64,000 nucleotides of DNA from Flaccisagitta enflata (Eukaryota; Chaetognatha; Sagittoidea; Aphragmophora), in contig OZ231126.1 of the NCBI GenBank assembly GCA_965153355.1, positions 87,296,001 to 87,360,000 on the forward strand, written 5' to 3'. This document shows positions 38,683-56,265 of the stretch, in pieces. The notes under the pieces are model-generated. The model was not told the DNA's origin. It saw nothing but the letters and a program-made list of their open reading frames with translations, and made no database searches. How positions within the stretch are numbered: position 1 is the stretch's first letter; each line of letters opens with the position of its first letter. The translations under genes and the position numbers were made by a program.

Positions 38683-39607
38683 TCGAAAGGGTATTTATTC
38701 AAGTGTGAAACTCTCTCTAACAATATCCAGGCAAAAAAATCAGGGAAACGAAAATTGAATTCATTTTTTCAAAAAAGAAAAAAAGATCTTGTTCTAGATT
38801 ATCTAACTGTCATCTCAGCATGACCTCCCATCATGTGTTAGACAAAGAAAAAAGGAAAAGTGATTGTAAACAAATGTTTGAACATGATGAATATTGGTGA
38901 GCAAACAAACGACTGTTCATTCTTTAAGTACCTAAAAGGAGATTTTTTTTCCTCTCTCTTTCTAAACCTCAAAGATTAACAAAAGGAGTTACAAAGCATA
39001 GCCGGGTTCACGATTCATGGACTAGTTAAAGACTGAAATTGAAAGATATATGCAGGGAGAAATGTTTCGTACAGTGAAGATGCTATTAGTTTGAAAGAAA
39101 AAAAAGAATTAGAGACACTTTGATTGACCACCATTAAATTTGGCAAGGCTTTCATCCTTTGAAACGGCATTGTTATTTGGATGCATCCACCCATCTCTGC
39201 AAGAAGATGTTTCCGTCAGTAATGTTCAAGTCGAAAAAAGACATGTCATTTCCACCACCTTCGGTTTGATTTTAACAATACCGTTGTAGGCGTTATCATC
39301 AACTCTCGATCGGTAATTTCTCTGCGCATTTCTCTCTCCTACAATGTCAGCTTTGCAGCATTGTGTTCGACTGGTATATGAGTGGGGTGGCAGGACGTAG
39401 ACGCTCCATCGTAATCCCGGGCCACTTGCATACTTTCATCTTTACCGTATACATTTCCTTTTTTGTCCCAAAGCAGAAATACTTTTGAGGAAGAAAAAAC
39501 ATCATAATTGAATAAGGGGAAAATAGATTCCATCTGGTGTTTTATGAACTTAGGTCAATGTATCCTTAACCTGATTGTAAATGGGAACGAAAAGAAGAGA
39601 AGAAAAC
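38680..39607. other. unassigned DNA
   Basis: No supported feature. Confidence 0.5.
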
Positions 39608-39795
39608 AACAAGGCCAGACTCGGGGGCTGGTTTCTACACAGAGACAACTGTATTTTAAAACAGGCCACTCGGTCACTCGCTTCGTTCATTCGCTCGCAC
39701 CGCTCACTCTGCTCACCGATCGGCCGAATAACGAGCCACCTGACGTAGAACTATCGGACGGACCGTCGGACCGACGGATCGACGAAGAAACTTAG
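39608..39795 (+). mobile_element. HINE-like element U with family 3 core
   Basis: AACAAGGCCAGACTCGGGGG gives a possible 5' hairpin (CCAG/CTGG). The interior holds CGGTCACTCGCTTCGTTCAT-type repeats, then an ACGGACCGTCGGACC tract. No 3' hairpin is clear. It links the family 3 repeats to the HINE plan. Confidence 0.55.
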
Positions 39796-40111
39796 TTGCC
39801 TGCTGCTGTAAAAAAATGCCCATTCGCATATTTAAAAGCATTTGATATTCCCTCACTAAATTATCGCATCTCAAATTGTAGACGGTTATGAGCAGTGACG
39901 AGAACGAAAAAAAACTTTCTCTTTCTCTCCTCTTTCATTATTTTTAATATAATACATCGCACATAATAGAAGATGACAGCTATCTGTTTTGAATATAATA
40001 AATGGGCCGAAACGCATGAGGCGGGTTGATATAACCAACCTTCTACTCGGTTATATGTATAAGAAAGTTGCCGATTTTTTTTTTCTTTTAACATATTCAC
40101 GTCAACTTTTT
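39796..40111. other. unassigned DNA
   Basis: No supported feature. Confidence 0.5.
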
Positions 40112-40138
40112 CTTTCTTTCTTTCTTTCTTTCTTTTTG

Positions 40139-40210
<72 letters not shown>

Positions 40211-40450
40211 TTTGTTCTTTTTTCTATCCTTTTTTTTTTTCTCTTTTTTTTCTTTTTTTTCATTCTTTCTTTCTTTTTTTCTTTTTTTTTTTTCCTTTTT
40301 TTTTTCTTTTTTCTCATTTTTTCATATTTTCGTTGTTACTTTCTTTTTTGTTCTTTTTTTTATCTTTCTTTCTTTCTTTCTTTCCTTCTGTCTTCAATTC
40401 TTTCTTTCCTTGTTTCTTTCTTTCCTTGTTTCTTTCTTTCTTTCTTTCTT

Positions 40451-40489
<39 letters not shown>

Positions 40490-40492
40490 GAC

Positions 40493-40578
<86 letters not shown>

Positions 40579-40582
40579 TTTT

Positions 40583-40680
<98 letters not shown>

Positions 40681-40690
40681 TTCCTTCCTG
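40112..40690. repeat. (TTTC)n array with (CTGT)n centre
   Basis: TTTC blocks at 40112-40210 and 40530-40678 enclose a T-rich degenerate part and about 75 bp of CTGT (40450-40530). Confidence 0.95.
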
Positions 40691-42534
<1,844 letters not shown>

Positions 42535-42821
42535 TTAGGAGCGCCAACGCAACTCTATAAGAAGCTCTGTCTGTCCATCTGTCTGTCCATCCATCTGTAC
42601 GTCCCTCCGCCCACCCACCCGTCGGTCGCAAGAGTGAATTATCATCATTCATTTCCTACATCATTTTATTCTTCGTCCTATTCAGTTTTGGCTATGCCTG
42701 ATAGAGCTTGTGATAGGTCGCAAAGAGGCCTGGGATAGGGCTAGGGGCATAGATTAGGGATAGATTTAGGAATATGTAACGCCCAGACGCACCGTCTTGG
42801 CCCGTGTATTTGGCCTGGTTT
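42535..42821 (-). mobile_element. HINE-like element copy S, decayed
   Basis: The hairpin end is reduced to CGCAACTCTATAAGAAGC with a TCTGTCCATC tract. The other end is TGTATTTGGCCTGGTT, a mutated version of the usual terminus. Confidence 0.6.
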
Positions 42822-43114
42822 AGCCTTACGTGGATGAATAAAACGAACTAGTTCGGATAACCGTAGATATGTTATGCTTCCAAAAAAGATGAAATGAAGA
42901 ATGCGTGTGTCAATATTGAAAAGATACGTGTAACATGTTTAACATGGTGAATGTTAATGCGTCTCGCGGCATTTAGATATTTCTAAATATTCCTTCGTTT
43001 TGCTTCGCAGACAAAAAAAAAAACAACGAAATTCATTCTTGTTCCTTCTCCAAAATACATTTGTCAAGGAAATGTTTTTGACATTTTTGGATGAGAATTC
43101 CAGCAAAATTAATC

Positions 43115-43117
<3 letters not shown>

Positions 43118-43175
<58 letters not shown>
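43118..43175. repeat. (AG)n microsatellite
   Basis: About 58 bp, directly abutting a family 2 tail. Confidence 0.95.
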
Positions 43176-43176
<1 letters not shown>

Positions 43177-43178
<2 letters not shown>

Positions 43179-43560
43179 TCAGTGGTACCCGTGCCCTGCT
43201 TAGGTAGGTCATGATGGAAGTAGAGGGTGGGAGCAGGGCAGCAGTCCCAAAGGGGTCGAATTTTTCCCTTCTCCTCCTCCTTCTCCGTCCAACCTCCCCC
43301 AACCTCCAGGTCCATATCTCAACCCCAAGGCCCATATCCCAGCCTTGAGGCCCAAATACCTCTAGGCTGGGATTTGGGCCTTGAAGATGATATTTTGGCC
43401 TCATGACTGGGATTTGGGCCTCAAGGCTGGGATATGAGCCTCGAGGCTGATATATGGGCCTCGGGGTTGGGGGGGGGGGACGAAGAAAGAGAAGGAGAAA
43501 ATTCCCCTGTGTGAAAGCATAGGTCATCGACCCTTGGGGGCCGCTTCCCAAAAGGAAGCA
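43177..43560 (-). mobile_element. family 2 element, copy 4
   Basis: Reads from the tail (GGTCAGTGGTACCCGTGCCC) through a decayed hairpin (GGCAGCAGTCCCAAAGGGG) and TCCTCC tracts. A ~19-bp repeat core in both orientations (43310-43470) leads to GTGTGAAAGCATAGGTCATC. Confidence 0.75.
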
Positions 43561-43570
43561 CGGATAGAAG

Positions 43571-43690
43571 AAGAAGAAGAAGAAGAGAGCGGAGAAAAAG
43601 AAGAAGAAGAAGAAGAAGAAGAAGAAGAAGAAGAAGAAGAAGAAGAAGAAGAAGAAGAAGAAGAAGAAGAAGAAGAAGAAGAAGAAGAAA
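43571..43690. repeat. (GAA)n microsatellite
   Basis: About 115 bp of GAA. Confidence 0.96.
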
Positions 43691-44383
<693 letters not shown>

Positions 44384-44597
44384 TGCTCACTTTTATAAAT
44401 TAGATTTTGTCTCATCATTCTTCCTATGAATGTGCTTCTTATATCAGTATATGAGAGATCATTCACCGCCATCATAAAACGGGATTAAAAAATGGAATGA
44501 GGAAAAAAAGACAAAGAACTTATGCGTTTTAAACTTCAGTTTCTTTGCCTTGAAAATGGTAGCACTTTCATCCAATTTTGTCTTGTTATCATGACTG

Positions 44598-45327
<730 letters not shown>

Positions 45328-45419
45328 ATCATGAGTATGTTGTTATGATAGTCATGTTATCATGAGTATGTAGTAACGTCAGCGCGTCAAAGAGCGAACT
45401 TGAACTTATTTCTGTATAG

Positions 45420-45421
<2 letters not shown>

Positions 45422-45512
<91 letters not shown>
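45422..45512. repeat. (AC)n microsatellite
   Basis: About 90 bp, 20 bp before a HINE-type hairpin. Confidence 0.96.
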
Positions 45513-45516
<4 letters not shown>

Positions 45517-45533
45517 AACAAAGCTTTATAAAG

Positions 45534-45551
45534 AGTCGCGAGTCCGCGACT
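45534..45551 (+). other. solo HINE 3' hairpin
   Basis: AGTCGCG-AGTC-CGCGACT followed by TAAAA, preceded by AAAGCTTTATAAAG as in family 1. The upstream microsatellite is AC instead of ACGG, and no 5' end was found. Confidence 0.75.
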
Positions 45552-45835
45552 TAAAAGAGAGTATTTTCTGAATTATTGTAGTGGCATGGATGTTTTGGAC
45601 ACATCTTGCATCTGTACAAATATCATTTAGTAATTGGACAATGAGGCTTTGACAATAATGCTTTGGTAGCTTAGATTTTTGGTCCCGAGGCAGAAACCTT
45701 TTTTGTTTGGCTCCAAGGTTGGAATCGTAGTAATTGAAACTAGGAATCTGTGAAAATCTAGATATGGGCTCATTCAAGGATTCTAATCGAACTTGGTAGG
45801 GCAAGGGTACCGCATACCATGTGCAATTCTTTGAT

Positions 45836-45840
<5 letters not shown>

Positions 45841-45887
<47 letters not shown>
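45841..45887. repeat. (AG)n microsatellite
   Basis: About 47 bp; a family 2 tail-like phrase (AGGGCAAGGGTACCGCATAC) lies at about 45797-45816. Confidence 0.93.
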
Positions 45888-45890
<3 letters not shown>

Positions 45891-46794
45891 AACAAAGCGG
45901 AAAGGACGAATCCCTTTATTCAATTGTTTTTGGTCGTATTTCGATTTTTGTGAAAATTGCAACAACATGTGGTCATGGCCTTGGGGGTCAGAAGGACCAA
46001 ATTAGATCAGATTGCCAACCAAAATTGAAAATCTTTGCCCCTTTTTTGCTTCTTTGTCTCGGTCGTGAAACAAGGATCATGGCGAAAACCTTTTTTTCCA
46101 TTTACTTTATGAGGGCTTTCTCCTATTTTATCTTTTCATGTGAGGGAAAGATACGATGACACATAGACATAGAAAGTTCAGCGCAGAAGCTAACAATTAC
46201 ACAAACATTTCTTATTGTTGGTTTTGAATAACACGAATCCATTTTTGTGAGGCGATTGCATGGGGGTAGTCGTTTCAATATTTCTTACGACTGCTCTTCT
46301 TTCTGGGCACTGGGCAGCCACCTGAAAAGAGCCCATGCCTTCTTAGACATGTATCCACCTATATACATACATAAGTGAGTTTAGTCTTTCCTTTACCAAG
46401 ACGTAATCAAGCCTTTTTGTACCCCAAATCAGCTCTCTCAGGGTTAGAATTGGCCCATCGAGTACCACTGACCATATACGATCCTTGATGTTTTTGTTTC
46501 TTCAACTTAAACAAACTTTCATGGTTTTTGTTTAACTTCTTTTCTTTCTTCCATTTCTACTTCATGTACTCTCTTTTTTTTTCTGAGCTCCTCTTCTTCC
46601 TTTCTTGCCATTCGTCACCGCGAAGAGAATATCGCATTTATCAAACCGTCAAATTTTATGTCTTGGTTTCATCCATTCCACCGAATTAACTCCCCATCTC
46701 TTCATACTGAGTTTTTTAGAGTTTCTTTTCCTCAGATCTGGAATCTGCAAAACCGAAGAAAAAAAAAGAAAATGAAGGTGAATAAAATGAAGAA
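45888..46794. other. unassigned DNA with family 2 remnants
   Basis: CACTGGGCAGCCACCTGAAAA (about 46308) and GAGTACCACTGACCATATAC (about 46460) look like decayed family 2 ends. No gene. Confidence 0.5.
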
Positions 46795-47355
46795 AAGAAG
46801 AAGATGAAGAAGAGGATGATGCAGAAGAATACGAAGAAGAAAAAGAGGAAGAAAAAGAAGAAGTAAGACAAAGAAGACAAAAAATAAATAATAAAGCAAT
46901 AGAGAAGTAGAAGAAAAAGAAGTAGAAGAAAAAGAAGGAGAAGAAGAAAAAGAAGAAGAAAAAGAAAGAGAAAAAGAAAAAGAAAAAGAAAAAGAAAAAG
47001 AAAAAGAAAAAGAAAGAAAAAGAAAAAGACGCGGGGTCACAAAATTGTTGCGGACGGTAGGGCAGGGGCATCCGACCCCCATCCACACCCCAACCCACCC
47101 CCAACACTCAAACATACACAAAAAGTATTGAAAACGCTCGTTTCCCCACTTTTCAACTCGATCACCATGACGGACCAACTGACCAACGGACCAACTGACC
47201 GACAGACCAACTGACCGACGGACCAACGGATGAACGGACGGACAGAGCCTCTTATAGGGTTGCGTGTCCGCAACTGAAAAGAAAAAGAAAAAGAAAAAGA
47301 AAAAGAAAAAGAAAAAGAAAAAGAAAAAGAAAAAGAAAAAGAAAAAGAAAAAGAT
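46795..47355. repeat. (GAA)/(AAAAAG)n array split by a HINE copy
   Basis: GAAGAA/AAAAAG repeats run to about 47030, stop, and resume as pure (AAAAAG)n at 47278-47354. Confidence 0.93.
47031..47277 (+). mobile_element. HINE-like element copy D inside an (AAAAAG)n array
   Basis: The left end GACGCGGGGTCACAAAATTG resembles copy C's GTGAC/GTCAC terminus but is eroded. GTTGCGGAC (47047-47055) and CAGGGGC follow, then an ACCAACTG/ACGG tract, CCTCTTATAG and 3' hairpin GTTGCG-TGTC-CGCAAC (47259-47274). The same microsatellite on both sides shows insertion into it. Confidence 0.82.
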
Positions 47356-47442
47356 GAGAGGAATCAGAGGAAGAAGGGAAAAGAAAATGGATATCAGGGA
47401 GATAATCAACTCGATTTAATGATGGTTGATAAAATGAATAAA

Positions 47443-47500
47443 GACAAGGCCGCTGGATTGTTTGAATTGCTCCAAGGCTCTGGGCAGGAGCATCGGTTTT
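47443..47500 (+). mobile_element. HINE-like 5' fragment
   Basis: GACAAGGCCGCTGGATTGTT then GGGCAGGAGC; only the left end is left. Confidence 0.5.
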
Positions 47501-47540
47501 AAATGTGACCGAAACAAACTATTGATTTGCTCATTTTTTT

Positions 47541-47754
47541 AGTCGCGTGCACGCGACTCTACAACTCGCTTCGTCCATCCGTCCGTCGGTCGGTTGGTCG
47601 GTCGATCCGTCGGTCCGTAGGTTGGTCACAATTTACTTTTTTTCATGATTTTATTTCTTTGACCTCACTGCTCTTGCCCAAATGGTCTGGTGACCTCAAA
47701 TATGGCCCCTGCCCACCCGCACGCGACTTCGGTAGCCCTGTATCCGGCCTTGTT
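47541..47754 (-). mobile_element. HINE-like element copy I
   Basis: Minus-strand start AACAAGGCCGGATACAGGGC, subterminal AGTCGCGTGC (47719-47728), CAGGGGC and CAGAGCAG-like blocks. An ACCG/ACCA tract leads to the 3' hairpin AGTCGCGTGCACGCGACT (47541-47558), a full 18-bp palindrome. Same subfamily as the copies at 9472, 55092 and 56130. Confidence 0.86.
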
Positions 47755-47958
47755 GTAGTATTCAATTGCCCCATGATTTACCTCGGGATGTTGTGTCATG
47801 AAATAAAGTTAGTGTCCTAATGATTTAAGAATGGAAACTATTATCATGAGGTAAGAAAACATTAAAAACCCACACTAGACGACAAGAAATCTGTCTTAAA
47901 TCTACTTTAATATTCTCACATTGCTGGTATGGCAGTCATAGGAAATAAGAGAGGAATG

Positions 47959-48024
<66 letters not shown>

Positions 48025-48155
48025 TTAAGAAATTCGTGAAAATTAGGAATTTGAAATGACTGTTGCGGTGTGAATGATGTGTCGACAAACGGGAGAAATT
48101 AAAAGAATCTGAAATGAGTGTCAGAAGATAATTAAACACGGCGCAGCTCAGCGAC
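47755..48155. other. unassigned DNA with (AG)n at 47960-48019
   Basis: Apart from the 60-bp AG tract nothing is recognised. Confidence 0.55.
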
Positions 48156-48159
48156 GAAA

Positions 48160-48830
48160 CCGCCGCGACGTCATCACCGTCACCACCGAAGCAACGCCAC
48201 CAGGTGTGTCGTATGGCGTCATTGCACCGTCATCTCCGTCATCACTGTCATCACCGTCATCACCGTCACCACCGTCATCACCGTCACAACCGACACAGTG
48301 ACACCAGGTGGGTCGCATAGCGTCACCCCCGTCACCTCCATCATTACTGTAATCATCATCATCATCCCTGTCATCACTATCATTATTGTCACCCTCGTCA
48401 TCACTGTCATCACCGTCATCACTGTCATCACCGTCATCACTGCCATCACCGTCATCGCCGTCACAACCGACGTAATGTCATCAGGGTTGTCGTATGGCGT
48501 CACCCCCGCCATCACTGTCATTACCGTCATCACTGTCATTACCGTCATCACCATCACCACCGTCATCACCGTCACAACCGACGCAATGTCACCAGGTGTG
48601 TCGTATAGCGCCACCCCCGTCATCACTGTCATCATCTTCAATTCGTCATCACTGTCATTACCGTCATCACCGTCACAACCGACGCAATGTCACCAGGTGT
48701 GTCGTATAGCGTCACCCCCGTCATCACTGTCATCATCGTCATTACCGTCACAACTAAAACAACATCACCAGGTGTGTCGTGTGGCGTCATCACCGTCATC
48801 ACCGTCATCACTGTCATCACCGTCGCGTAC
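48160..48830. repeat. GTCATCACC minisatellite with higher-order unit
   Basis: Nine-base units (GTCATCACC/GTCATCACT) are broken every 75-175 bp by a block like CAATGTCACCAGGTGTGTCG plus TATAGCGTCACCCCC. Blocks lie at about 48200, 48307, 48480, 48590, 48692 and 48768, and a decayed one near 48995. Frames through it read only Thr-Val-Ile or Val-Met-Thr repeats. Confidence 0.93.
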
Positions 48831-49300
48831 AGGGAAATAGGGTGGTGATTGGTCATTTTGTCAAGGTAGGTACTGCTGGATGGTGATTTTAGCCCAATGT
48901 GTCAGGGGAATAGGGTAGCTGGTTGGTGATCAAGCATTTTTTTTTTTTGGTGATTTCAGCCCAGTGTGTGTGTCGCAGCTGACAAAATCTCGCCTGGTGT
49001 GTTGTGTGGCATCACCTACGTCTTTCAGTCACCGACGCAACGTCATCGTGAGGCGTGTGACATTTTTCTTCGGCATCGACGTTGCTACATAAAGCACGTC
49101 ACCAACACCGTCGCTACACCATTGCTTTACCATACCTTTACCATCTCTTCCTGTTTGCCGGTTTATTTGTTTATGGAGAGAGAGAGAGAGAATCAATTCG
49201 AAAAGATGCATCTGTTTCATACCACTGCCAAAATTTCCCTCATAAATCAAGTTTTTTTACGAGTTTTTTGTTTCCACTTTTAGAAATTTCAGTCGCATCT

Positions 49301-49303
<3 letters not shown>
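48831..49303. other. unassigned DNA
   Basis: Shares GCTGGTTGGTGAT-type phrases internally (48840-48960); no gene. Confidence 0.5.

Positions 49304-49385
<82 letters not shown>
49304..49385. repeat. (CT)n microsatellite
   Basis: About 82 bp. Confidence 0.96.
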
Positions 49386-50912
<1,527 letters not shown>

Positions 50913-51593
50913 TTTTTTCTTTTTTTGTTTTTTTCCTCTCTCTGTCTCATGTCGTTAGTCCTTTTGATTACTTCTACTTCATCTTCCATCTTCTTTTACT
51001 CTTCCCATCCTTACCTTCAAAAGCACGTCACAGAAAGAAGGGACTTATGGTAACCCGTTTTATCTAGAAAAGCGACCTTTAACCACAGGTCACCTGCAGG
51101 TCACTTTATGACAGGTTTGTAGAAAAGGAATGCGTAACGGCGGAGCCTTTCATGTCACTTCTCCTTTGGTAAAAGTTGTATAGAATGGAGCTTTTTATAG
51201 GCTCCTTTAACTATTTCCTACACGCAGTACTACGCATTCTGCGCCGTGAAAAGATTTCCAGAAAAGAAAATATCCTTTGTTTACTTTGGGTAAATAGTTT
51301 GCACGCGTCGATGTGATTTGTGCGTATTATGTTGATAATTATGTCTCTTTCGTCTGCACGATCGTTTTCAATCAGTTTCATCACCGTCGTTATTTACGTC
51401 ATTCACGTTTCGCGCCTTTGACGATGATTTAATCCACACACGTGCACATATCGCCAACTTTCGCGCGCGCGACGTTCTCTATCATCTTCTTTTTTTCCAC
51501 CTCCATCATCAGAATCGTTTCCACGTATTTTTAGTCACGTGTTCAAACAAACAGCTCAATTGTTCGTCCGTCTGTGCTCCATTCTCGATTTGT
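50913..51593. other. unassigned DNA
   Basis: T-rich start, then unique sequence; no gene recognised. Confidence 0.5.
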
Positions 51594-51806
<213 letters not shown>

Positions 51807-51954
51807 GCCAATTATCAGAGGCAAAAAGAAGATGAGTTTGGAGATTATGAAAAGGAAAACATAAATCATCTTCCTCTTAAAAAGCGAAATCTGAACCTTT
51901 TCATCGACGCGGCCGCCTCTGTCACCGCCGCCGCCGCCTCCCCCGCTGCCATCG

Positions 51955-51958
51955 ATGC

Positions 51959-52018
<60 letters not shown>

Positions 52019-52090
52019 CAAGGAACATGATGACGATAATGACGATACGGATGACAACGATGACGATAACGGTGACGACCGTGACGTGAT
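51955..52090. repeat. degenerate (GAC)n repeat
   Basis: About 45 bp of pure GAC then GACGATAAC-type drift; the poly-Asp frame is not a gene. Confidence 0.9.
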
Positions 52091-53052
<962 letters not shown>

Positions 53053-53394
53053 CGCCATTTTTGGTCAGAACTCACTCACTCACCTTCCTGTGCCTTCGAC
53101 TTTCTTTCCAATATTTCCGCTCTGTCATAATTCGTCATCCTCATCTTTGTCCAATTTCTGTTTTTCGGTTCTTCTTCTGCAGGTCAGCGCCTGAATCACG
53201 TCAAGCAAGATGCATATCACTGCTTTCAGGCCGACTTACGGTTACGATGTCACTGTCACTACGCAATATTCTATATGATGGTTGTTTTACTGTTTTTTTT
53301 TAATTGGTAAAAATCTTGCTCATAATGATCAAATGAGAAACATGCAACTATCACAAACCTGCCGTTGAAACTTAACTATTTTATCAAACTAGTC
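53053..53394. other. unassigned DNA
   Basis: No supported feature. Confidence 0.5.
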
Positions 53395-53805
53395 ATCCAA
53401 GGATCGCACATGGTCAGCGGTAGCCGATGCCCTGCTTTGAGTGATCAAGAGAAATAGTGGAGTGAGAGCAGGGCCGCGGCCCTAAAGGGCCGATGTCCTG
53501 TAGAACACAGGGGGGAATTTCCAGACGTCCTGAGGGGGAATATCAGGCCTAAGAGGGAAATGAAGCGAGATTTGAGGTCTGGATGGAAGATTTTAGGCCT
53601 GAAGATTAGATTTGAGGTCTGGAGTGCTGTTTTGAGGCATGGAGAGCTGATTTGAGGCCTGGAGGGCTGATTTGAGGGCTTGGAGAGCCTAAATCAGGCC
53701 TGAGAGTGAGGATTTGTGACCTCCATGGCCAAGGGGGGGAGGGGACGGAAGGACGGACGTCTAGAAATTCCCCCCGTGTCCTACAGGACATCGGCCCTCT
53801 GCATA
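53395..53805 (-). mobile_element. family 2 element, copy 7
   Basis: The minus-strand tail begins with palindrome ATCC-AA-GGAT (53395-53404), then ATGGTCAGCGGTAGCCGATG. Inverted ends of about 45 bp (GGGCCGATGTCCTGTAGAAC at 53480; inverse ending near 53800) enclose a ~19-bp repeat core (GATTTGAGGCCTGGAGGGCT). Each end holds a CCTGT/ACAGG hairpin. Confidence 0.78.
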
Positions 53806-54148
53806 TAAAGCATGATAAGCCTGATGACATTTTGACTCAAGTAGGAGGAAGGAATAGGTTGAACTCAGTCAGAACTTTATCTACTAGTAAAATTTTTATT
53901 TCGACGCTTACGACGCTTGGCATGTTTTGACAGTGATACGTTGACAGGTATTACTTGTTGCCATAGCCTAGTTTTCATCTGTGTGCCTCCAGAGTCCAGA
54001 CTCCAGTCCTTCTCTGCCATTATCCCTCCGCCTTCGTTCCCGACGCTTATCCATTCCTTCCCCTTCCCATGAAACCACGTGGCTGGCCGTGGGTTCGGCA
54101 TTCGTCTTTTTCATCTTCTTCTCACCTTCTTTTCCTTTTTTTAGCTGA
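53806..54148. other. unassigned DNA
   Basis: No supported feature. Confidence 0.5.
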
Positions 54149-54272
<124 letters not shown>

Positions 54273-54424
54273 ATTTCCCCCCAATTTGTCAATTCATCAC
54301 GTATCATTCTTTTGCCAAAAATATCTCACCAAACCTCGAGATCCAAACCATCAACTTCCCCGATGCTCTGCTCTTCCGGACCCGAGTGGAGATATCATTC
54401 CCATGATATTGTGATCCTTGTTTG

Positions 54425-54500
54425 TATGTGCATCCTCGCACATCTATAAGAGGCTGCGTCCGTCAGTCGGTCGGTTGGTCATTCGGTTGGTCGGTTAGTT
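54425..54500 (-). mobile_element. HINE-like 3' end N with a further stem variant
   Basis: Hairpin ATGTGC...GCACAT (54426-54443) with the CTATAAGAGGC phrase and an ACCG/ACCA tract. The other end is not found; a 16-bp repeat follows. Confidence 0.65.
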
Positions 54501-54539
54501 GCGCTGCAACGCATTCGTAAAAATCACCCAATCGGGGAC

Positions 54540-54735
54540 TACCCACTAGTCCTACGCTTGTTAGTCCTACGCATCAACAGTCCTACGCTTCAACAGTCCT
54601 ACGCTTCAACAATTCTACGCTTTAATAGTCCTATGCTTTAACAGTCCTATGCTTCATTTGTCCTACACTTCAACACTCCTACGCTTTATTTGTTCTATGC
54701 TTCAACAGTCCTACTTATTAAAGGCACTTGTGTCA
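54540..54735. repeat. 16-bp tandem repeat
   Basis: About a dozen units of AGTCCTACGCTTCAAC, increasingly diverged rightward; possibly the core of the adjoining HINE-like element. Confidence 0.85.
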
Positions 54736-55091
54736 AGAGTCCTACACCTAATAGCACAACAGCTCAATTGGCTTACAAGATCAAAAAAATAACTTATATC
54801 AGTGAAATGTGTCAATACTCCTATATCTAGTAGCATAACAGGTCAATAATCCTACAGGTATAGTTCCCCTATACATTTTCTTTTCCGTCATCTTGACTAG
54901 AAGTGGCAGATAAGACGCAAATATGGATTTGGCGTTAAGATAAGTTTCCTGTTTGGTTTTTTCCAGGATAATGATAAGGAGGAGGAGGGGAGTAGGAAGA
55001 GTGATAAGAGAGACAGATAGACTGACTGAAATCAAACAGTGTTTAAGGGGAAAATCCTTTTCTGTCTCGAAATTTTTTCTTGTATATTTAT
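54736..55091. other. unassigned DNA
   Basis: Isolated echoes of the 16-bp unit (CAATAGTCCTA-like) up to about 54860, then unique DNA. Confidence 0.5.
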
Positions 55092-55262
55092 AGTCGCGTG
55101 CACGCGACTCTACAACCTGCTTCGTTGGTCGGTTGGCCAGTTAGTTGGTCGGTTGGTCCCAATTTTAATTTTTTTATGATTTTTTTTCTTTGACTCTACG
55201 GCTCCTGCCTAAATAGTCTAGTGGTCTCACCCTCTCACCCTCATGCGACTTTTATTCATGTT
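55092..55262 (-). mobile_element. HINE-like element copy J
   Basis: Intact palindromic hairpin AGTCGCGTGCACGCGACT (55092-55109), ACCG/ACCA tract and CAGGAGC block. The subterminal motif has decayed to AGTCGCATGA, and the terminus is lost. Confidence 0.75.
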
Positions 55263-55300
55263 GGATTTTCTGTAATCAGTTTGAAACCTTAAATACAAAA

Positions 55301-55875
55301 AACAAGGCCAACACCTTTAAGTCGCGTGCGAGACTTAAATATGTAATTACTTCATTACATAGCTACATAACTAAAATGACTTTTATTGAATTTAATCTAT
55401 ATAACATAACTTGAAATAATTTAAAACGACCTACAATGACTAAAAATGCCCTAATTTGACTTGAATTGACCTAAAATGACTAAAATGATTTTGTGACTAA
55501 AATAACTTAAATTGATTTAAATCGATATAAAATGACTTTAAATGACTTAAATTGACAAAAAATGACTTAAAATGACTTAAATTGACCTAGATTTACTGAA
55601 ATTTTATTCAACTGACCTAAATTGACTTAAACAGACCTAAAATCACTAAAATGATGAAAATTATTAAAATAAATCAAATGACTTAAATTGACTTAAACTG
55701 ACTTAAAATGACTTAAAATGATCTAATTTGACTTTAAATGACCTATTTGACTTAAAATAAGCTAGTAGGAATAAAATGAATAAAAAAAGTAAAGTATGAC
55801 CAACCGACCAACCGACCAACCGACCGACCGACCGACGGACAAAGCGGGGTGTAGAGTCGCGTAGCACGCGATTAA
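55301..55875 (+). mobile_element. HINE-like element copy K with (AAAATGACTT)n core
   Basis: AACAAGG with 5' hairpin AAGG-CCAACA-CCTT (55304-55317) and subterminal AGTCGCGTGC (55320-55329). About 420 bp of ~10-bp repeats (AAATGACTTAAATTGACTT) follow. A (ACCG)n tract (55800-55840) leads to a slightly damaged hairpin AGTCGCGTAGCACGCGATT (55855-55873) and AAAG. Confidence 0.83.
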
Positions 55876-56129
55876 AGATATTTTTATTATATCATTTATT
55901 AGTACACTGTTTTGATCTTATACTTTTTTTTCACTTTTTACTTTTTTATAACCTTTAATTTACTTTTTATTCTTATCTTTTTTTTTACCTTTTACTTTTT
56001 TTCATGTTACATTTTTTTTTACCTTTTTTTTAAACTTTTCATGACATTTATAATTCATTTTTTTTCAAGACTTGATTTTTTACTTTGATTTTTCTATTTA
56101 AATCTAATAAAGCAATGTTTTTTTATAAG
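55876..56129. other. T-rich degenerate TTTTTACTTTT stretch
   Basis: Low-complexity DNA between two HINE copies. Confidence 0.6.
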
Positions 56130-56265
56130 AACAAGGCTGGATACACGGCTACCCCAGTTGGATGTGGGTGAGCAGGGGCCATATTTGAGGTCAGTCGAGT
56201 ATTTGGGCAGGAGCAACATAGCCAAAAACCCAATAAACAACAAAAAAGTAGCGTGATGGACGGAC
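56130..56265 (+). mobile_element. HINE-like element copy M, decayed
   Basis: AACAAGGCTGGATACACGGC start, then AGTTGGATGTGGGTGAGCAG and GGCAGGAGCAAC blocks as in copy I; the microsatellite is short and no hairpin remains. Confidence 0.7.

Noticed and set aside
45526-45804. 92-codon minus-strand frame
   Set aside because: It runs through a HINE hairpin and has no recognisable motif; probably chance.
48219-48840. Val-Met-Thr and Ile-Thr-Val repeat proteins on the two strands
   Set aside because: A nine-base repeat read in frame; both strands are open and neither has a non-repeat domain.
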